A DNA stretch of 64,000 nucleotides from Cellulosilyticum sp. I15G10I2 (GTDB taxonomy: Bacteria > Bacillota > Clostridia > Lachnospirales > Cellulosilyticaceae), in the NCBI RefSeq assembly GCF_900095725.1, contig NZ_FMMP01000006.1, forward strand, positions 930,001 through 994,000, written 5' to 3'. Position numbers and translations under genes: made by a program. Below are positions 55,941 through 64,000 of this stretch, piece after piece. The first letter of the stretch is position 1. Every line of letters begins with the position of its first letter. The notes below the pieces were generated by a model, which saw only the letters and a program-made list of their open reading frames with translations, did not search any database and was not told the origin of the DNA.

Positions 55941-56876
55941 CTAGGCTAAAGTAGCTACCATAACAGCTTTAATAGTATGCATTCTGTTTTCTGCCTCATC
56001 GAAAACGACTGAATATTTGCTTTCAAATATCTCTTCTGTGACTTCATTTCCTTTTACAGCTGGTAAACAGTGCATGAAAATCATTTGAGGATTATTTACT
56101 TTTTGAAGCAGCTCTTGATTAACTTGATAAGGTTTTAACATGTCAATACGTTCTTTTGCTTTATCTTCTTCACCCATCGAGCACCATACATCTGTGTAAA
56201 TTACGTCTGCACCTCTGACCATGTCTATATCTTCTGTAATAATCACTTGTGAGCCAGCTTCCATTGCATATCCCTTACAGATATTCACATGCTCTTCTTC
56301 TGGCCAGAGTACCTTTGGTGCCACTATAAAAATATCTACACCCATTTTACTACATCCTATCAGAAGACTGTTGGCCATATTATTTCTACCATCACCAATA
56401 TAGACAAACTTTTTACCTTCTAAAACCCCGAGGTGCTCCTTCATAGTCAGCAAGTCAGCTAGAATTTGTGTAGGATGATACATATCCGTTAATCCATTAT
56501 ATACCGGTACTCCGCTATACTTTGCAAGATCTTCTACAACCTTTTGCGAAAATCCTCTAAATTCAATGGCATCAAATAATCTCCCAAGGACACGCGCTGT
56601 ATCTTCCACACTTTCTTTGTAACCGAGTTGAATATCATCTTTTCCAAGATATTCTGGATGGGCACCTTCATCTACACAAGCTACAGTAAAAGCACATCTT
56701 GTTCTAGTAGAAGGTTTTTCAAAAATCAATGCAACATTTTTCCCTTTTAATAGATCACCTTGTATACCCATTGTCTTTTTTGATTTTAGCTCACTTGATA
56801 AGTCCAGTAAATAAGTTATTTGCTGTTTTGAAAAATCATGTAATGTTAATAAAGATTTACCCTTTAATCCAAACAT
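55941..56876 (-). CDS. argF: Ornithine carbamoyltransferase
   Basis: A 311-residue transcarbamylase that makes citrulline from ornithine and carbamoyl phosphate. The carbamoyl-phosphate site [14 protein letters not shown] (STRTR), the HPTQ region in [15 protein letters not shown], the catalytic MHCLPAVKG and [13 protein letters not shown] are all present. No other arginine gene is adjacent. Anabolic (argF) and catabolic (arcB) forms are hard to separate by sequence. An ARG-box-like site over the transcription start favours ArgR-controlled biosynthesis. Confidence 0.94.
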   Translation of the reverse strand: MFGLKGKSLLTLHDFSKQQITYLLDLSSELKSKKTMGIQGDLLKGKNVALIFEKPSTRTRCAFTVACVDEGAHPEYLGKDDIQLGYKESVEDTARVLGRLFDAIEFRGFSQKVVEDLAKYSGVPVYNGLTDMYHPTQILADLLTMKEHLGVLEGKKFVYIGDGRNNMANSLLIGCSKMGVDIFIVAPKVLWPEEEHVNICKGYAMEAGSQVIITEDIDMVRGADVIYTDVWCSMGEEDKAKERIDMLKPYQVNQELLQKVNNPQMIFMHCLPAVKGNEVTEEIFESKYSVVFDEAENRMHTIKAVMVATLA

Positions 56877-56913
56877 TTTATAGCCTCCCTTTTCTGTATA
56901 TTTATTAACTATT

Positions 56914-56927
56914 TGTATTTTTATTAA
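56914..56927 (-). promoter_or_regulatory. Probable ArgR operator (ARG box) of argF
   Basis: TGTATTTTTATTAA matches the ARG box consensus TGAATWWWWATTCA at 12 of 14 positions. It lies just downstream of the -10 box and covers the expected transcription start, where a bound repressor would block initiation. Confidence 0.6.
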
Positions 56928-56929
56928 TA

Positions 56930-56957
56930 ATTATACACTAAAATTACATTATTTCAA
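56930..56957 (-). promoter_or_regulatory. Promoter of argF
   Basis: On the minus strand TTGAAA (56952-56957) and TATAAT (56930-56935) are 16 bp apart and about 55 bp upstream of the argF start. Confidence 0.7.
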
Positions 56958-57010
56958 TATCTATTTATGATTTGTTATGAATAATTGCTTTACGCTATCA
57001 AGCCCTATAG

Positions 57011-57673
57011 TTACTTAACATAAAAATAATTTATTGCTTCTTGGTAATCATAAATAAATCTATCCGCTATTTCTCTAAGTTTCTTTTTGACATCATCCTT
57101 TTGATGATCATTAATCGCCCATACTTGCATGCCTGCCCGCTTCGCCGCAATGACCCCATTGGGAATATCTTCAAACACAAGACATTCTTCTGGCTCTACC
57201 TCTAGATCTTCTGCAACTTTTAAATAAATATAAGGATAAGGTTTTCCTTTTTCAACTTCACAAGAGGTACGTATACTATGAAAATAATCTTTAATAGCCA
57301 ATCGCTCCAGAATAACGCTAACAAGTTCAATACTATTACTTGTCGCAATACCCATTCTAAGACCCTTTTTATAAGTTTGTTTCAGAAACTCATAGGCCCC
57401 ATCTTTTAGTGTAATATGTTCTGTATAAAACTCCCACGCCATCTTGTTCCAAGTGTCTTTAATAGCTTCAATACTGTCACTAATATTAAATCTTTCTTTG
57501 AAGTAAGCTGCTGTTTCTGTAAAACTCAATCCTTCCAGTTCTTCCTCCATACCATATGGTGGTGTAATACCAAATTGCCCTAGATATGCTTTATCTATCT
57601 CCGGCCATACCCACATTGAATCTACTAAAGTCCCATCAAGATCAAATATTATTGCTTTACAATGTTCGGTCAC
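57011..57673 (-). CDS. HAD family hydrolase (beta-phosphoglucomutase/phosphatase-like)
   Basis: A 220-residue HAD phosphohydrolase. Motif I is IIFDLDGTLVDSMWVWPEID with the nucleophile Asp. A helical cap follows (about 20-85). Motif II is IATSNSIELVS, motif III the Lys in EKGKPYPYIYL, and motif IV is CLVFEDIPNGVIAAKRAGM. This is the subclass of phosphoglycolate phosphatase and beta-phosphoglucomutase; the substrate cannot be told from sequence. The start is GTG, placed by GGAGAG inside the end of the upstream pseudouridine synthase gene (17-bp overlap). Confidence 0.92.
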   Translation of the reverse strand: MTEHCKAIIFDLDGTLVDSMWVWPEIDKAYLGQFGITPPYGMEEELEGLSFTETAAYFKERFNISDSIEAIKDTWNKMAWEFYTEHITLKDGAYEFLKQTYKKGLRMGIATSNSIELVSVILERLAIKDYFHSIRTSCEVEKGKPYPYIYLKVAEDLEVEPEECLVFEDIPNGVIAAKRAGMQVWAINDHQKDDVKKKLREIADRFIYDYQEAINYFYVK

Positions 57674-58403
57674 CTTGCTTCTCTCCTTTTAATAGCTTTA
57701 ATTCTAATTCTGTCAGTTGTCTATATTCGCCTATATTTAAATCTTCCGGTAGTTCTAATGCTCCCATTTTTATACGTTTTAGGTAAATAACTTCTTTGCC
57801 TACTGACATAACCATACGTTTAACTTGATGGAATTTCCCTTCACTAATGGTTACATAAATCTCTGAAATATCTCCCGCATGAAGAATTTCTAGTTTTGAT
57901 GATCGATAACTTGTCCCATCTTCTAATATAATACCCTCTTCAAATTGCTTAACATCTTGTAAAGTAATCATGCCTCTAATTTTAGCATAATATACCTTAT
58001 CCACATGCTTTTTAGGAGATAATAGTTCATGTGTTAGCTTCCCATCATTGGTAAGTATCAAAAGTCCCTCAGTGTCTTTATCCAGTCTACCTACTGGGGC
58101 TAATGATTTACGCTGATCTATTGGTAGTAGAAGATCCATTACGGTTCTATATCTTTTATCTTCTGTTGCTGTAATCACACCTTGAGGTTTATTAAGTACA
58201 TAATAATAAAATTCTTGATAAACAGCTTGTCCGCCATCTACACAGACCTTGCTTTCTTCAATTATCAAATGCATATCCGGTTTGTGAATAATTTTATCAT
58301 TTAATGTCACCCTTTTTTCTTTTATAAGCTTATGCACTTCACTGCGACTGCCATAGCCTATATGCACTAAAAATTTATCTATTCTTATTTTTTTAACCTG
58401 CAT
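57657..58403 (-). CDS. RsuA-family 16S/23S rRNA pseudouridine synthase
   Basis: A 248-residue pseudouridine synthase. The N-terminal S4 RNA-binding domain (KKIRIDKFLVHIGYGSRSEVHKLIKE) is followed by the catalytic domain with NKPQGVITAT, the active-site Asp in LAPVGRLDKDTEGLLILTNDG, and EGKFHQVKRMVMSVGKEVIYLKRIKMG. This is the RsuA/RluB/E/F group. 16S U516 (RsuA) is the likeliest target, but RluB-like activity cannot be ruled out. The ATG at 58401-58403 fits GGGGTG and starts 5 bp after rsmF; an upstream in-frame start overlaps it. Confidence 0.93.
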   Translation of the reverse strand: MQVKKIRIDKFLVHIGYGSRSEVHKLIKEKRVTLNDKIIHKPDMHLIIEESKVCVDGGQAVYQEFYYYVLNKPQGVITATEDKRYRTVMDLLLPIDQRKSLAPVGRLDKDTEGLLILTNDGKLTHELLSPKKHVDKVYYAKIRGMITLQDVKQFEEGIILEDGTSYRSSKLEILHAGDISEIYVTISEGKFHQVKRMVMSVGKEVIYLKRIKMGALELPEDLNIGEYRQLTELELKLLKGEKQGDRTL

Positions 58404-58408
58404 CTTGA

Positions 58409-59776
58409 TCACCCCATCATTCTCCAACTTGGAGGATATTGATTTTTTAAACTGCTATTGTGCGCTTTAACCCACCCTAAAGGATAGCCATCTATACATA
58501 TTACATGATAGCCTTTTTGTGCTTCATATAAAAGGGTCTCTCCTTTTAAATACCTTATAACGTTTGCATCATCACTTTTCATATTAATCACTTGTTTAAA
58601 CATAGATTGTGGATAAGCTAAAGCGAGGGCGTGATACGGTTCAAACCTCTTGTTTTTTAATTCACCTATTAAAAGTCCGCTTCTCACAATTCTAAGTCCT
58701 GACAGATCTGGAATATCCTCTGCAACTAAATAAAGTTTGTTATTTATTTCTTGTACTGGTGTTTCTAAATCTATATAAGTATACATCTTTATAAATTCTG
58801 CCGCGTCTTTATAATCTTTAATCCGTTTTTTTGAAGTCCATTTTATCGTTGAGATTGTATCTCTGCGGTCTTGTTTTTGAAGCAGACATACAAAATGCCC
58901 TTCCCCTTCTAAATGATGAGGCCATAACCTCAAAGCCCCTTCAATCTCATTTTTAGCCTGTACCCACTCTGGATGCGCCTTCAAAATACCGCCTTTTGGT
59001 ACTAAAGGAACAACTTTAAACTCGGGATATTTCGTTAAAAACTCATTAATCATACCTTCGTTTTCCTCAGGTGAAAAAGTACACGTTGAATACAGAAGCA
59101 TACCTGAAGGCTTTAACATATGGGCTGCATACTCTAAGATATCTCGCTGCAAATTACAGCAATACTCCGGCGTATAAGTTTCCCAATTTTTCATCGCTTC
59201 TTCACTTTTTCTAAACATCCCTTCGCCTGAACAAGGAGCATCTATGAGAATTTTATCAAAATATGCCGGGCACCTATTCGCAAGTCTCTCAGGTGTTTCA
59301 TTTGTAATAATAACATTCCTTGCCCCAAAATTTTCTATGTTTTTAAGTAATCCTTTGGCTCTTGTAGCGCTAATATCATTAGAGACAAGTAATCCTGTCT
59401 GTGCAAGACGTGCTGCAATTTGAGTAGATTTCCCTCCTGGCGCTGCACATAAATCTAATACTTTATCCCCAGGTTTAATAGGTATATATTCACCAGGTGC
59501 CATTGCACTTGGTTCTTGAATATAAAATAAGCCTGCGTAATAATAAGGATGTTTAGCGGGTCTTTCAACTTCATCATAATAAAATCCTTCATTGCACCAA
59601 GGCACTTTTTTCACTGCCTGAAAAGGTACTATTTGTTCCCACTCTTCTAAAGAAATTTTTAATGTATTCACTCTAAACCCTTGATACTTAGGTAAATCAT
59701 AAGATTTTAAATAATCCTCATACTCTTCTTTTAATAAATTTTTCATTCTACTTTCAAATGCTAAAGGTAGTTTCAT
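58409..59776 (-). CDS. RsmF-like rRNA (cytosine-C5)-methyltransferase
   Basis: A 455-residue NOL1/NOP2/Sun family m5C methyltransferase. The N-terminal domain (about 1-95) precedes the SAM core: YIQEPSAMAPGEY, VLDLCAAPGGKSTQIA, and the two catalytic cysteines in IDAPCSGEGMFRK and LLYSTCTFSPEENEGMI. A C-terminal extension of about 170 residues (with a PUA-like end GYHVICIDGYPLGW) is as in RsmF, which modifies 16S C1407. The exact cytosine is not shown by sequence. It overlaps no gene and is followed closely by the pseudouridine synthase. Confidence 0.94.
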   Translation of the reverse strand: MKLPLAFESRMKNLLKEEYEDYLKSYDLPKYQGFRVNTLKISLEEWEQIVPFQAVKKVPWCNEGFYYDEVERPAKHPYYYAGLFYIQEPSAMAPGEYIPIKPGDKVLDLCAAPGGKSTQIAARLAQTGLLVSNDISATRAKGLLKNIENFGARNVIITNETPERLANRCPAYFDKILIDAPCSGEGMFRKSEEAMKNWETYTPEYCCNLQRDILEYAAHMLKPSGMLLYSTCTFSPEENEGMINEFLTKYPEFKVVPLVPKGGILKAHPEWVQAKNEIEGALRLWPHHLEGEGHFVCLLQKQDRRDTISTIKWTSKKRIKDYKDAAEFIKMYTYIDLETPVQEINNKLYLVAEDIPDLSGLRIVRSGLLIGELKNKRFEPYHALALAYPQSMFKQVINMKSDDANVIRYLKGETLLYEAQKGYHVICIDGYPLGWVKAHNSSLKNQYPPSWRMMG

Positions 59777-59855
59777 TTTTTTGCCTCACTATTTCTCTAT
59801 AGTCATTTGCTTGGAAGTATTTATTCATTCAAAAATCTTCAAGTCTATATAAACA

Positions 59856-60548
59856 TTACGCCCTAATTAATTTAGGGATAAACTTTAAATAATCTGCAGA
59901 AACCAAATCATATCTAATCCCTTCATTCATGCCTTGCAAAGCTCCCTGCCAAGAAGTTTCATCGTGCAAATGCCCATAAACAACATGACAAACAGGATAT
60001 TCTTTAAACAGCGAAATAAAAGGAGATAATCTATCAGCATTATTCGTTGGTGGATAATGCAGCATAACGATTATCTCCTTCGCCTGATTTTTAATTGCAT
60101 CATCTAGAGAAAGCCTGAGTCTAATCAGTTCTCGGTCTAATATTCTTTCATCTTCTTCATTAAAATTCACACTACCTGCGCATATCCATCCACGGGAACC
60201 GCAAATTGCCAGCTTATCAATCATATAAGCTTTGTTTTGTAAGAAATAAAGCTTATTATACTGCGCATTAAGTTTACCTGGTCTGTCCCACCAGTAATCA
60301 TGATTACCACGAATACATATTTTATACCCTGGAAGATCTTCGAGCATGTCTAGATCTATTCTAGCCTTGTCCATTCGCATCGCCCAAGAAATATCACCCG
60401 GTATTAATACCCTATCCTCTTCACGAATTATTTTTACCCAATGATCCACTATAATATCCATATGGTTGATCCACACTTCACCAAATATATCCATCGGCTT
60501 AGTTTCTGCATGTGATAAATGAAGATCTGAAAGGGCATATATTTTCAT
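59856..60548 (-). CDS. Calcineurin-like metallophosphoesterase
   Basis: A 230-residue phosphoesterase with the full metal-binding set: YALSDLHLSH (DxH), LIPGDISWAM (GD), IRGNHDYWW (GNHD), VMLHYPP and VVYGHLHDE (GHxH). The insert after GNHD (GKLNAQYNKLYFLQNKAYMI, GSRGWICAGSVNFNEEDE) is typical of a cytosolic YkuE/YmaD-unlike, YmdB-unlike Firmicutes group that is uncharacterised. No signal peptide is present. Phosphodiesterase or phosphatase substrate unknown. It is a single gene, with 79 and 58 bp of AT-rich flanks. Confidence 0.92.
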   Translation of the reverse strand: MKIYALSDLHLSHAETKPMDIFGEVWINHMDIIVDHWVKIIREEDRVLIPGDISWAMRMDKARIDLDMLEDLPGYKICIRGNHDYWWDRPGKLNAQYNKLYFLQNKAYMIDKLAICGSRGWICAGSVNFNEEDERILDRELIRLRLSLDDAIKNQAKEIIVMLHYPPTNNADRLSPFISLFKEYPVCHVVYGHLHDETSWQGALQGMNEGIRYDLVSADYLKFIPKLIRA

Positions 60549-60606
60549 ACATATTCTCCTTATTTTTTTATTTATAGCATAGCATAATTAGGATTAAAAT
60601 AAAACA

Positions 60607-61596
60607 TCACAGGGACTTATAAACGAAATCTTTTAGTTCTAGATATCTTAGTATGTAATAAGGGTTAACCCAAAACTCATCATTCCCTTTGGCTTTTACA
60701 GCTATGCCCACATGGAGATGAACCGGAAATTTACCTCTTGTTCCTTCTTTGCCGTAACCAGTATCCCCCATGTCTCCCAAGTAATCCCCTGCAAATATTG
60801 CATCGCCTTTCTGAATATGAGATGGATTTTCATTTAAATGCGCATAATAAAAGTACGCACCACCATTACTTCTTATACCAACACGATACCCCCCTACTTC
60901 ATTCCATCCTATGCTTTCTATGACGCCATCTGTTATACTGAATATTTTAATCTGCCCAGGTGTATTTTGTGGGTCCATAATATCTATGCCATAGTGCTGG
61001 CGTGCACCGTTATAGCTTCTTGCTTGTTTCCAGCCATTTTCAAAAGAATACTTCTTTTTTGAAGATAACGGAAAACATACCAGATCGTATATAAATTGAC
61101 TATATATATGGCTTGCTGTTTCATAAAGCGAATCATTTAATAAAGTATTTATGCCTTCAGGACTTTTTATCATTTTTAAAATTTGCTTTGACGCTGTACC
61201 TTTATAATTTTCAACCATCCAGATAGCAAGTGTATCTGAATACGGTTTTCTATTTTTAAGCGAAAGATTATAAAGCTGCAAAAGTGTGTTTTCATCCACA
61301 TTAAAATCTTGTATATAAGTATAATATTCTTCTTGAGTCATTTCTTCTTTTATATCAGTTGCAGCAGTTGTCTTATTCACTTGAGTATTTTGAGTTACCT
61401 TTTCTTGTGTAGTAGATTTATTTGTGCTGTCTTTGCTGCATCTAGTTAAAATAAGTAATAGTCCTACAACTATACATATTAACCCGAAGACTTTTCTGCT
61501 GTTAAAAGTATACAGTGTACTTCTCTTCATAAATCTATACTGATTCCTTCTTTTGGCTAAATAAATTTGCTCCCTGATCAAACGTTCTATTTGCAC
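60607..61596 (-). CDS. M23 family metallopeptidase, membrane anchored
   Basis: A 329-residue protein. A basic N-terminus is followed by one membrane span (about 35-52, FGLICIVVGLLLILT) ending at a Cys (TRCSK) that might be lipidated, though the context is not a classic signal. A Thr/Lys-rich linker and a helical region (about 85-175) precede the LytM/M23 domain. That domain has zinc ligands in QHYGIDIMD (HxxxD) and the late HLHVGIA (HxH), with GYRVGIRSNGGAYFYYAHLNE and KGDAIFAGDYLGDMGDTG between. It cleaves peptidoglycan peptide bridges by family. A longer frame exists, but it runs back through the terminator hairpin; the GTG at 61594-61596 behind AAGGGG is preferred. Confidence 0.9.
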   Translation of the reverse strand: MQIERLIREQIYLAKRRNQYRFMKRSTLYTFNSRKVFGLICIVVGLLLILTRCSKDSTNKSTTQEKVTQNTQVNKTTAATDIKEEMTQEEYYTYIQDFNVDENTLLQLYNLSLKNRKPYSDTLAIWMVENYKGTASKQILKMIKSPEGINTLLNDSLYETASHIYSQFIYDLVCFPLSSKKKYSFENGWKQARSYNGARQHYGIDIMDPQNTPGQIKIFSITDGVIESIGWNEVGGYRVGIRSNGGAYFYYAHLNENPSHIQKGDAIFAGDYLGDMGDTGYGKEGTRGKFPVHLHVGIAVKAKGNDEFWVNPYYILRYLELKDFVYKSL

Positions 61597-61616
61597 AATA
61601 AACACCCCTTTTATAA

Positions 61617-61650
61617 AAAAAGAAGCATAAAATAACACTATGCTTCTTTT
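61617..61650 (-). terminator. Terminator between TIGR01212 gene and M23 gene
   Basis: A 12-bp perfect stem (61617-61628 and 61639-61650) with a 10-nt loop is followed on the minus strand by a T-run. It lies 9 bp past the upstream gene's stop. Confidence 0.85.
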
Positions 61651-61658
61651 GTAAACTG

Positions 61659-62603
61659 TCATAAAAACTTTCTAACAGCCTTTCCTTCTATATAGTCACA
61701 TAAATCACCTTGACTGTACTCTTTTTGTATCATTTCCTCTACGATTTCATCATGTATTTTCCACCAGCTTGTATCCCAGTTTGAAAACAACGTATAGGAC
61801 TTAGGCGCTCTTCCTATAATGCGCTGTACGATAATATCCTTAGATAAATATCTTAAAAAGTGAATAACTCTTTGTTGATAGTCTTCTCTTGTAATTAAAT
61901 TAATCTTGCCGCTTAGATAATCTTCAGCCATAGGTGTCCCCTTCACTAAATAAAGTGCATGAAGTTTTACATAATCACTTTTTAAAGCGGTCATACATTT
62001 TGCATTCTCAATAACATCATCCATGTTATCCCAAGGAAGATTTAAAATAAGATGCGTACATATCTCAAAATGGTAACTTTTTATTTTAAAAAATGCGTCT
62101 AAGTACTCGGCTAAGCTATGTCCTCTATTTACTTTTTTTAGCGAGTGATAGTTAACCGTTTGCAGCCCTAGTTCAATACATACTTCTTTTTTAGTCTTTA
62201 AGGACCATTCTTTAAGAACATCCAAATACTGAGTATGAATACAGTCTGGCCGTGTAGATATAGCTATCCCAATAATATCTTCATGCTGTATTTCCTCAAG
62301 CACTTCCTTAAATAACTTAAGTGGCATATAGGTATTGCTGAAGTTTTGAAAATAGGCAATAAAAAACTGCGCTTTATATTTTTGACCAATATACTGCATA
62401 TTTGCATCTAACTGTACTTTTACAGCCTCATAAGCGTCTCTCATCTCATAGCCAGCTCCAGCTTCCCCGCAAAAACTACACCCCCCTATACCACAAGTAC
62501 CATCTCTATTTGGACAGGTAACTGGTAAATGAACTGGTATTTTATAGACTTTACCACCATATCTTTCTTTAAGGTAAGCCGCATATTTATTATAAGTTTC
62601 CAA
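61659..62603 (-). CDS. TIGR01212 family radical SAM protein (YhcC-like)
   Basis: A 314-residue radical SAM protein. Its N-terminus has KIPVHLPVTCPNRDGTCGIGGCSFCGEAG, where cluster cysteines are C30-type spaced CPNRDGTCGIGGCSFC, as in E. coli YhcC. AYFQNFSNTY, IAISTRPDCI and CIELGLQTVNYHSLKKVNRGHS are further marks. YhcC has no established reaction. The start is TTG at 62601-62603, nine bases after GAGG at the end of the M14 gene (gap 4 bp), so the two are probably co-translated. Confidence 0.92.
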   Translation of the reverse strand: METYNKYAAYLKERYGGKVYKIPVHLPVTCPNRDGTCGIGGCSFCGEAGAGYEMRDAYEAVKVQLDANMQYIGQKYKAQFFIAYFQNFSNTYMPLKLFKEVLEEIQHEDIIGIAISTRPDCIHTQYLDVLKEWSLKTKKEVCIELGLQTVNYHSLKKVNRGHSLAEYLDAFFKIKSYHFEICTHLILNLPWDNMDDVIENAKCMTALKSDYVKLHALYLVKGTPMAEDYLSGKINLITREDYQQRVIHFLRYLSKDIIVQRIIGRAPKSYTLFSNWDTSWWKIHDEIVEEMIQKEYSQGDLCDYIEGKAVRKFL

Positions 62604-62607
62604 AACA

Positions 62608-63540
62608 TTATTCCTCTTTTCCTAAGTCTTTTGATGCGAGCACTAAGATAGGCAATGTATGTGTTAAAATAGAGTTGATTTGTGTAACTTCAATAGGATT
62701 TTCACCATGGCCACACTCTATAGTGAAACCTGGCTTTCTAAAATGCAGTATAAACCAATCCTTATACCCGCCTGAAGCTGCCATCAAATCAGGCTCATCT
62801 AAACTATAACCACTTGCCTTTGAAAATATTGTAGCATATTCTTTTGCATTCGCAATACTTATCTCTTTATAAGTCCAGTAAATAACTTCTCCTTGCGTAT
62901 GATACGCAAAGACCATATCATACTGTCTCTTTCTTGTTAGATTCGCAAGCGTCCTGCTTTCAGCTTCTGATTCTGCAGCTTCGCCTTGATAGAAAGCATA
63001 ACTGGGCCCTTTTTTCTCGCTTATCATACTATATTCTTCAAATCCTGCATTATAATTACGATTAAGATCAACACCTCTAATATTAGCTTTCCACCTTGAA
63101 AAATTTAATTCTCCTTCATTAAGTTGTTTTAAATAATTTAAGTCATAAGTATTTATATCTCCATTTACACATAGCTCAACTCCATCCGGATTAACCATAG
63201 GGACAAAATCATAACTTAACCTTTCTAACAAATTTGACATATTTACGTCTAAATATACACTTTTATCTTGTATGAGACGACAGATGATTTCTATACTTCT
63301 CATAATAATAATAGATGTAATCCATTCATTGGCATGATGAGCACCATTAACATGAATTTTTCGCTTGCCACGTCCTAAACTTAAGCAGTAAATAGGTCTA
63401 TTTTGAGTGCTTTTACCTATCTCACTCAATGTTAAAAAAGGATATTGTTTAACAAGCGTTAATAACTGCTTTTCCATTAATCTAAAGCTATATTTTTCAT
63501 TTTGAAGATAAGTAAACTTTGTACTGATATCTAACAACAT
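62608..63540 (-). CDS. M14 family metallocarboxypeptidase (gamma-D-glutamyl-DAP peptidase-like)
   Basis: A 310-residue zinc peptidase. Zinc ligands are in VNGAHHANEWITSI (HxxE), and the third His is in FAYHTQGEVIYW. The catalytic Glu is in FTIECGHGENPI, and the substrate Asn/Arg pair in GVDLNRNYN. No signal peptide or LysM domain is present, so it is likely cytosolic, like Bacillus YqgT and the spore-forming-cell enzyme of B. sphaericus that cuts gamma-D-Glu-meso-DAP bonds. This suggests wall-peptide recycling or sporulation. An ATG two codons upstream is in frame, but AAGGAT spacing supports 63538-63540. Confidence 0.9.
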   Translation of the reverse strand: MLLDISTKFTYLQNEKYSFRLMEKQLLTLVKQYPFLTLSEIGKSTQNRPIYCLSLGRGKRKIHVNGAHHANEWITSIIIMRSIEIICRLIQDKSVYLDVNMSNLLERLSYDFVPMVNPDGVELCVNGDINTYDLNYLKQLNEGELNFSRWKANIRGVDLNRNYNAGFEEYSMISEKKGPSYAFYQGEAAESEAESRTLANLTRKRQYDMVFAYHTQGEVIYWTYKEISIANAKEYATIFSKASGYSLDEPDLMAASGGYKDWFILHFRKPGFTIECGHGENPIEVTQINSILTHTLPILVLASKDLGKEE

Positions 63541-63734
63541 AGGCATATCCTTTTTTTATGATCTACACTATTTATATTTATAACATCTACTAATTATGTA
63601 CTATTTTTAAAAAATGCATCCAAAATTCTCCACCTAGCAATCTTCAAATTAATGCATAAATTAGAGCTATAGAGCAATAATAAAGTTATCATCATGCTTT
63701 GCTATTAAATATCTAGAAAGGCGGTTACAAAAAT

Positions 63735-63956
63735 ATGAGATCTAGAAGTTTTGATTATGTTGCAATTACATTAATAATAATAGGAGCTCTTAACTGGGGA
63801 CTTATTGGATTTTTTCAATTTGATTTAGTTGCATTTTTATTTGGTGGAATGACTTCTTGGATAAGTAGAGTTATTTATGCTATTATAGGTATTGCCGGCA
63901 TATATGCTCTTACATTATACGGAAGAGTCTATGATCATCCTTATACTAATAGTTAA
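63735..63956 (+). CDS. DUF378 domain small membrane protein
   Basis: A 73-residue protein with two membrane spans: about 10-31 (AITLIIIGALNWGLIGFFQF) and 43-62 (RVIYAIIGIAGIYALTLYG). The signature IGALNWGLIGFFQFDLVA identifies DUF378, a widespread small membrane family of unknown function. AAAGGCGG precedes the ATG by 10 bp. It is transcribed away from the M14 gene and ends with a terminator hairpin, so it is probably monocistronic. Confidence 0.92.
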   Translation: MRSRSFDYVAITLIIIGALNWGLIGFFQFDLVAFLFGGMTSWISRVIYAIIGIAGIYALTLYGRVYDHPYTNS

Positions 63957-63966
63957 TCATTGTACG

Positions 63967-63997
63967 ACCACTTTTATAATCTAAAAGTGGTTTTTTT
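63967..63997 (+). terminator. Terminator after the DUF378 gene
   Basis: A 10-bp perfect stem (63967-63976 and 63982-63991) is followed by a run of seven T. Confidence 0.9.
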
Positions 63998-64000
63998 ATA

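Noticed and set aside
63541-63734. 194-bp gap before the DUF378 gene
   Set aside because: Nothing beyond AT-rich sequence and the ribosome binding site at its end; no promoter with both boxes was convincing.

Overview
The window is an AT-rich, low-GC stretch of an anaerobic, endospore-forming member of the Clostridia. Sporulation and germination genes (spoIIP, gpr), a complete rnfCDGEAB cluster, Firmicutes-type L21/Prp/L27 and HrcA/CIRCE modules, and the local gene order all point to the Lachnospirales (Lachnospiraceae or Cellulosilyticaceae-like). That placement is inference from gene content, not a database match. Nearly all genes lie on the minus strand. The exceptions are a small HPr-like gene, a small membrane-protein gene, rpsT, a D,D-carboxypeptidase gene and a DUF378 gene. 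I see no tRNA, rRNA, CRISPR array, insertion sequence, prophage or integration site, and no gene-free stretch longer than about 220 bp.

Layout from left to right. 1-895: ireB-ruvX-DUF1292. 991-5041: mtaB, an HPr-like protein lacking its histidine, and the tRNA thiolation pair nifS-thiI. 5103-12539: the prmA-rsmE-cheY operon and the heat-shock operon hrcA-grpE-dnaK-dnaJ with promoter and CIRCE operator. 12603-18440: hemW, lepA, spoIIP, gpr and divergent rpsT. 18450-25516: one tight operon transcribed comEA, response regulator, histidine kinase, GerMN lipoprotein, comEC, holA. 25632-29600: a D,D-carboxypeptidase gene, rsfS, a Ca/Na antiporter and a nadD-yqeK fusion. 29713-36829: yhbY, obgE, rpmA-prp-rplU with an L21 leader, RNase G, two radical-SAM-associated genes and a small membrane protein that may be what is left of the spoIVFA slot. 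36966-47670: mgsA-rodA-minEDC-PBP2-mreDCB, then radC, maf and DUF4321. 47850-53407: the Rnf complex and an upstream GHKL ATPase gene. 53560-58403: serCA, argF with an ARG box, a HAD phosphatase and an RsuA-type pseudouridine synthase. 58409-63956: an RsmF-type methyltransferase, a phosphoesterase, M23 and M14 peptidases, a TIGR01212 radical SAM protein and DUF378.

How the genes work together. Most are housekeeping: protein folding, ribosome assembly and modification, tRNA modification, cell-shape and division control (MreBCD, RodA, PBP2, MinCDE) and spore formation. Rnf couples ferredoxin and NAD to an ion gradient and supplies the energy side.

I do not see a clear undescribed defence or biosynthetic system. 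The points most worth a second look are local departures from the expected: a methylglyoxal synthase homologue with Ala where the catalytic Asp should be, a PBP2 with a roughly 200-residue insertion between SxN and KTG, the HPr-like protein without His15, the MtrAB-LpqB-like arrangement inside a competence operon, the GHKL ATPase beside rnf, the missing spoIVFA/spoIVFB, a CheY in a ribosome-modification operon, and a 25-bp perfect inverted repeat that includes the rnfB stop codon. Start codons were chosen by ribosome binding site, and several are TTG or GTG.
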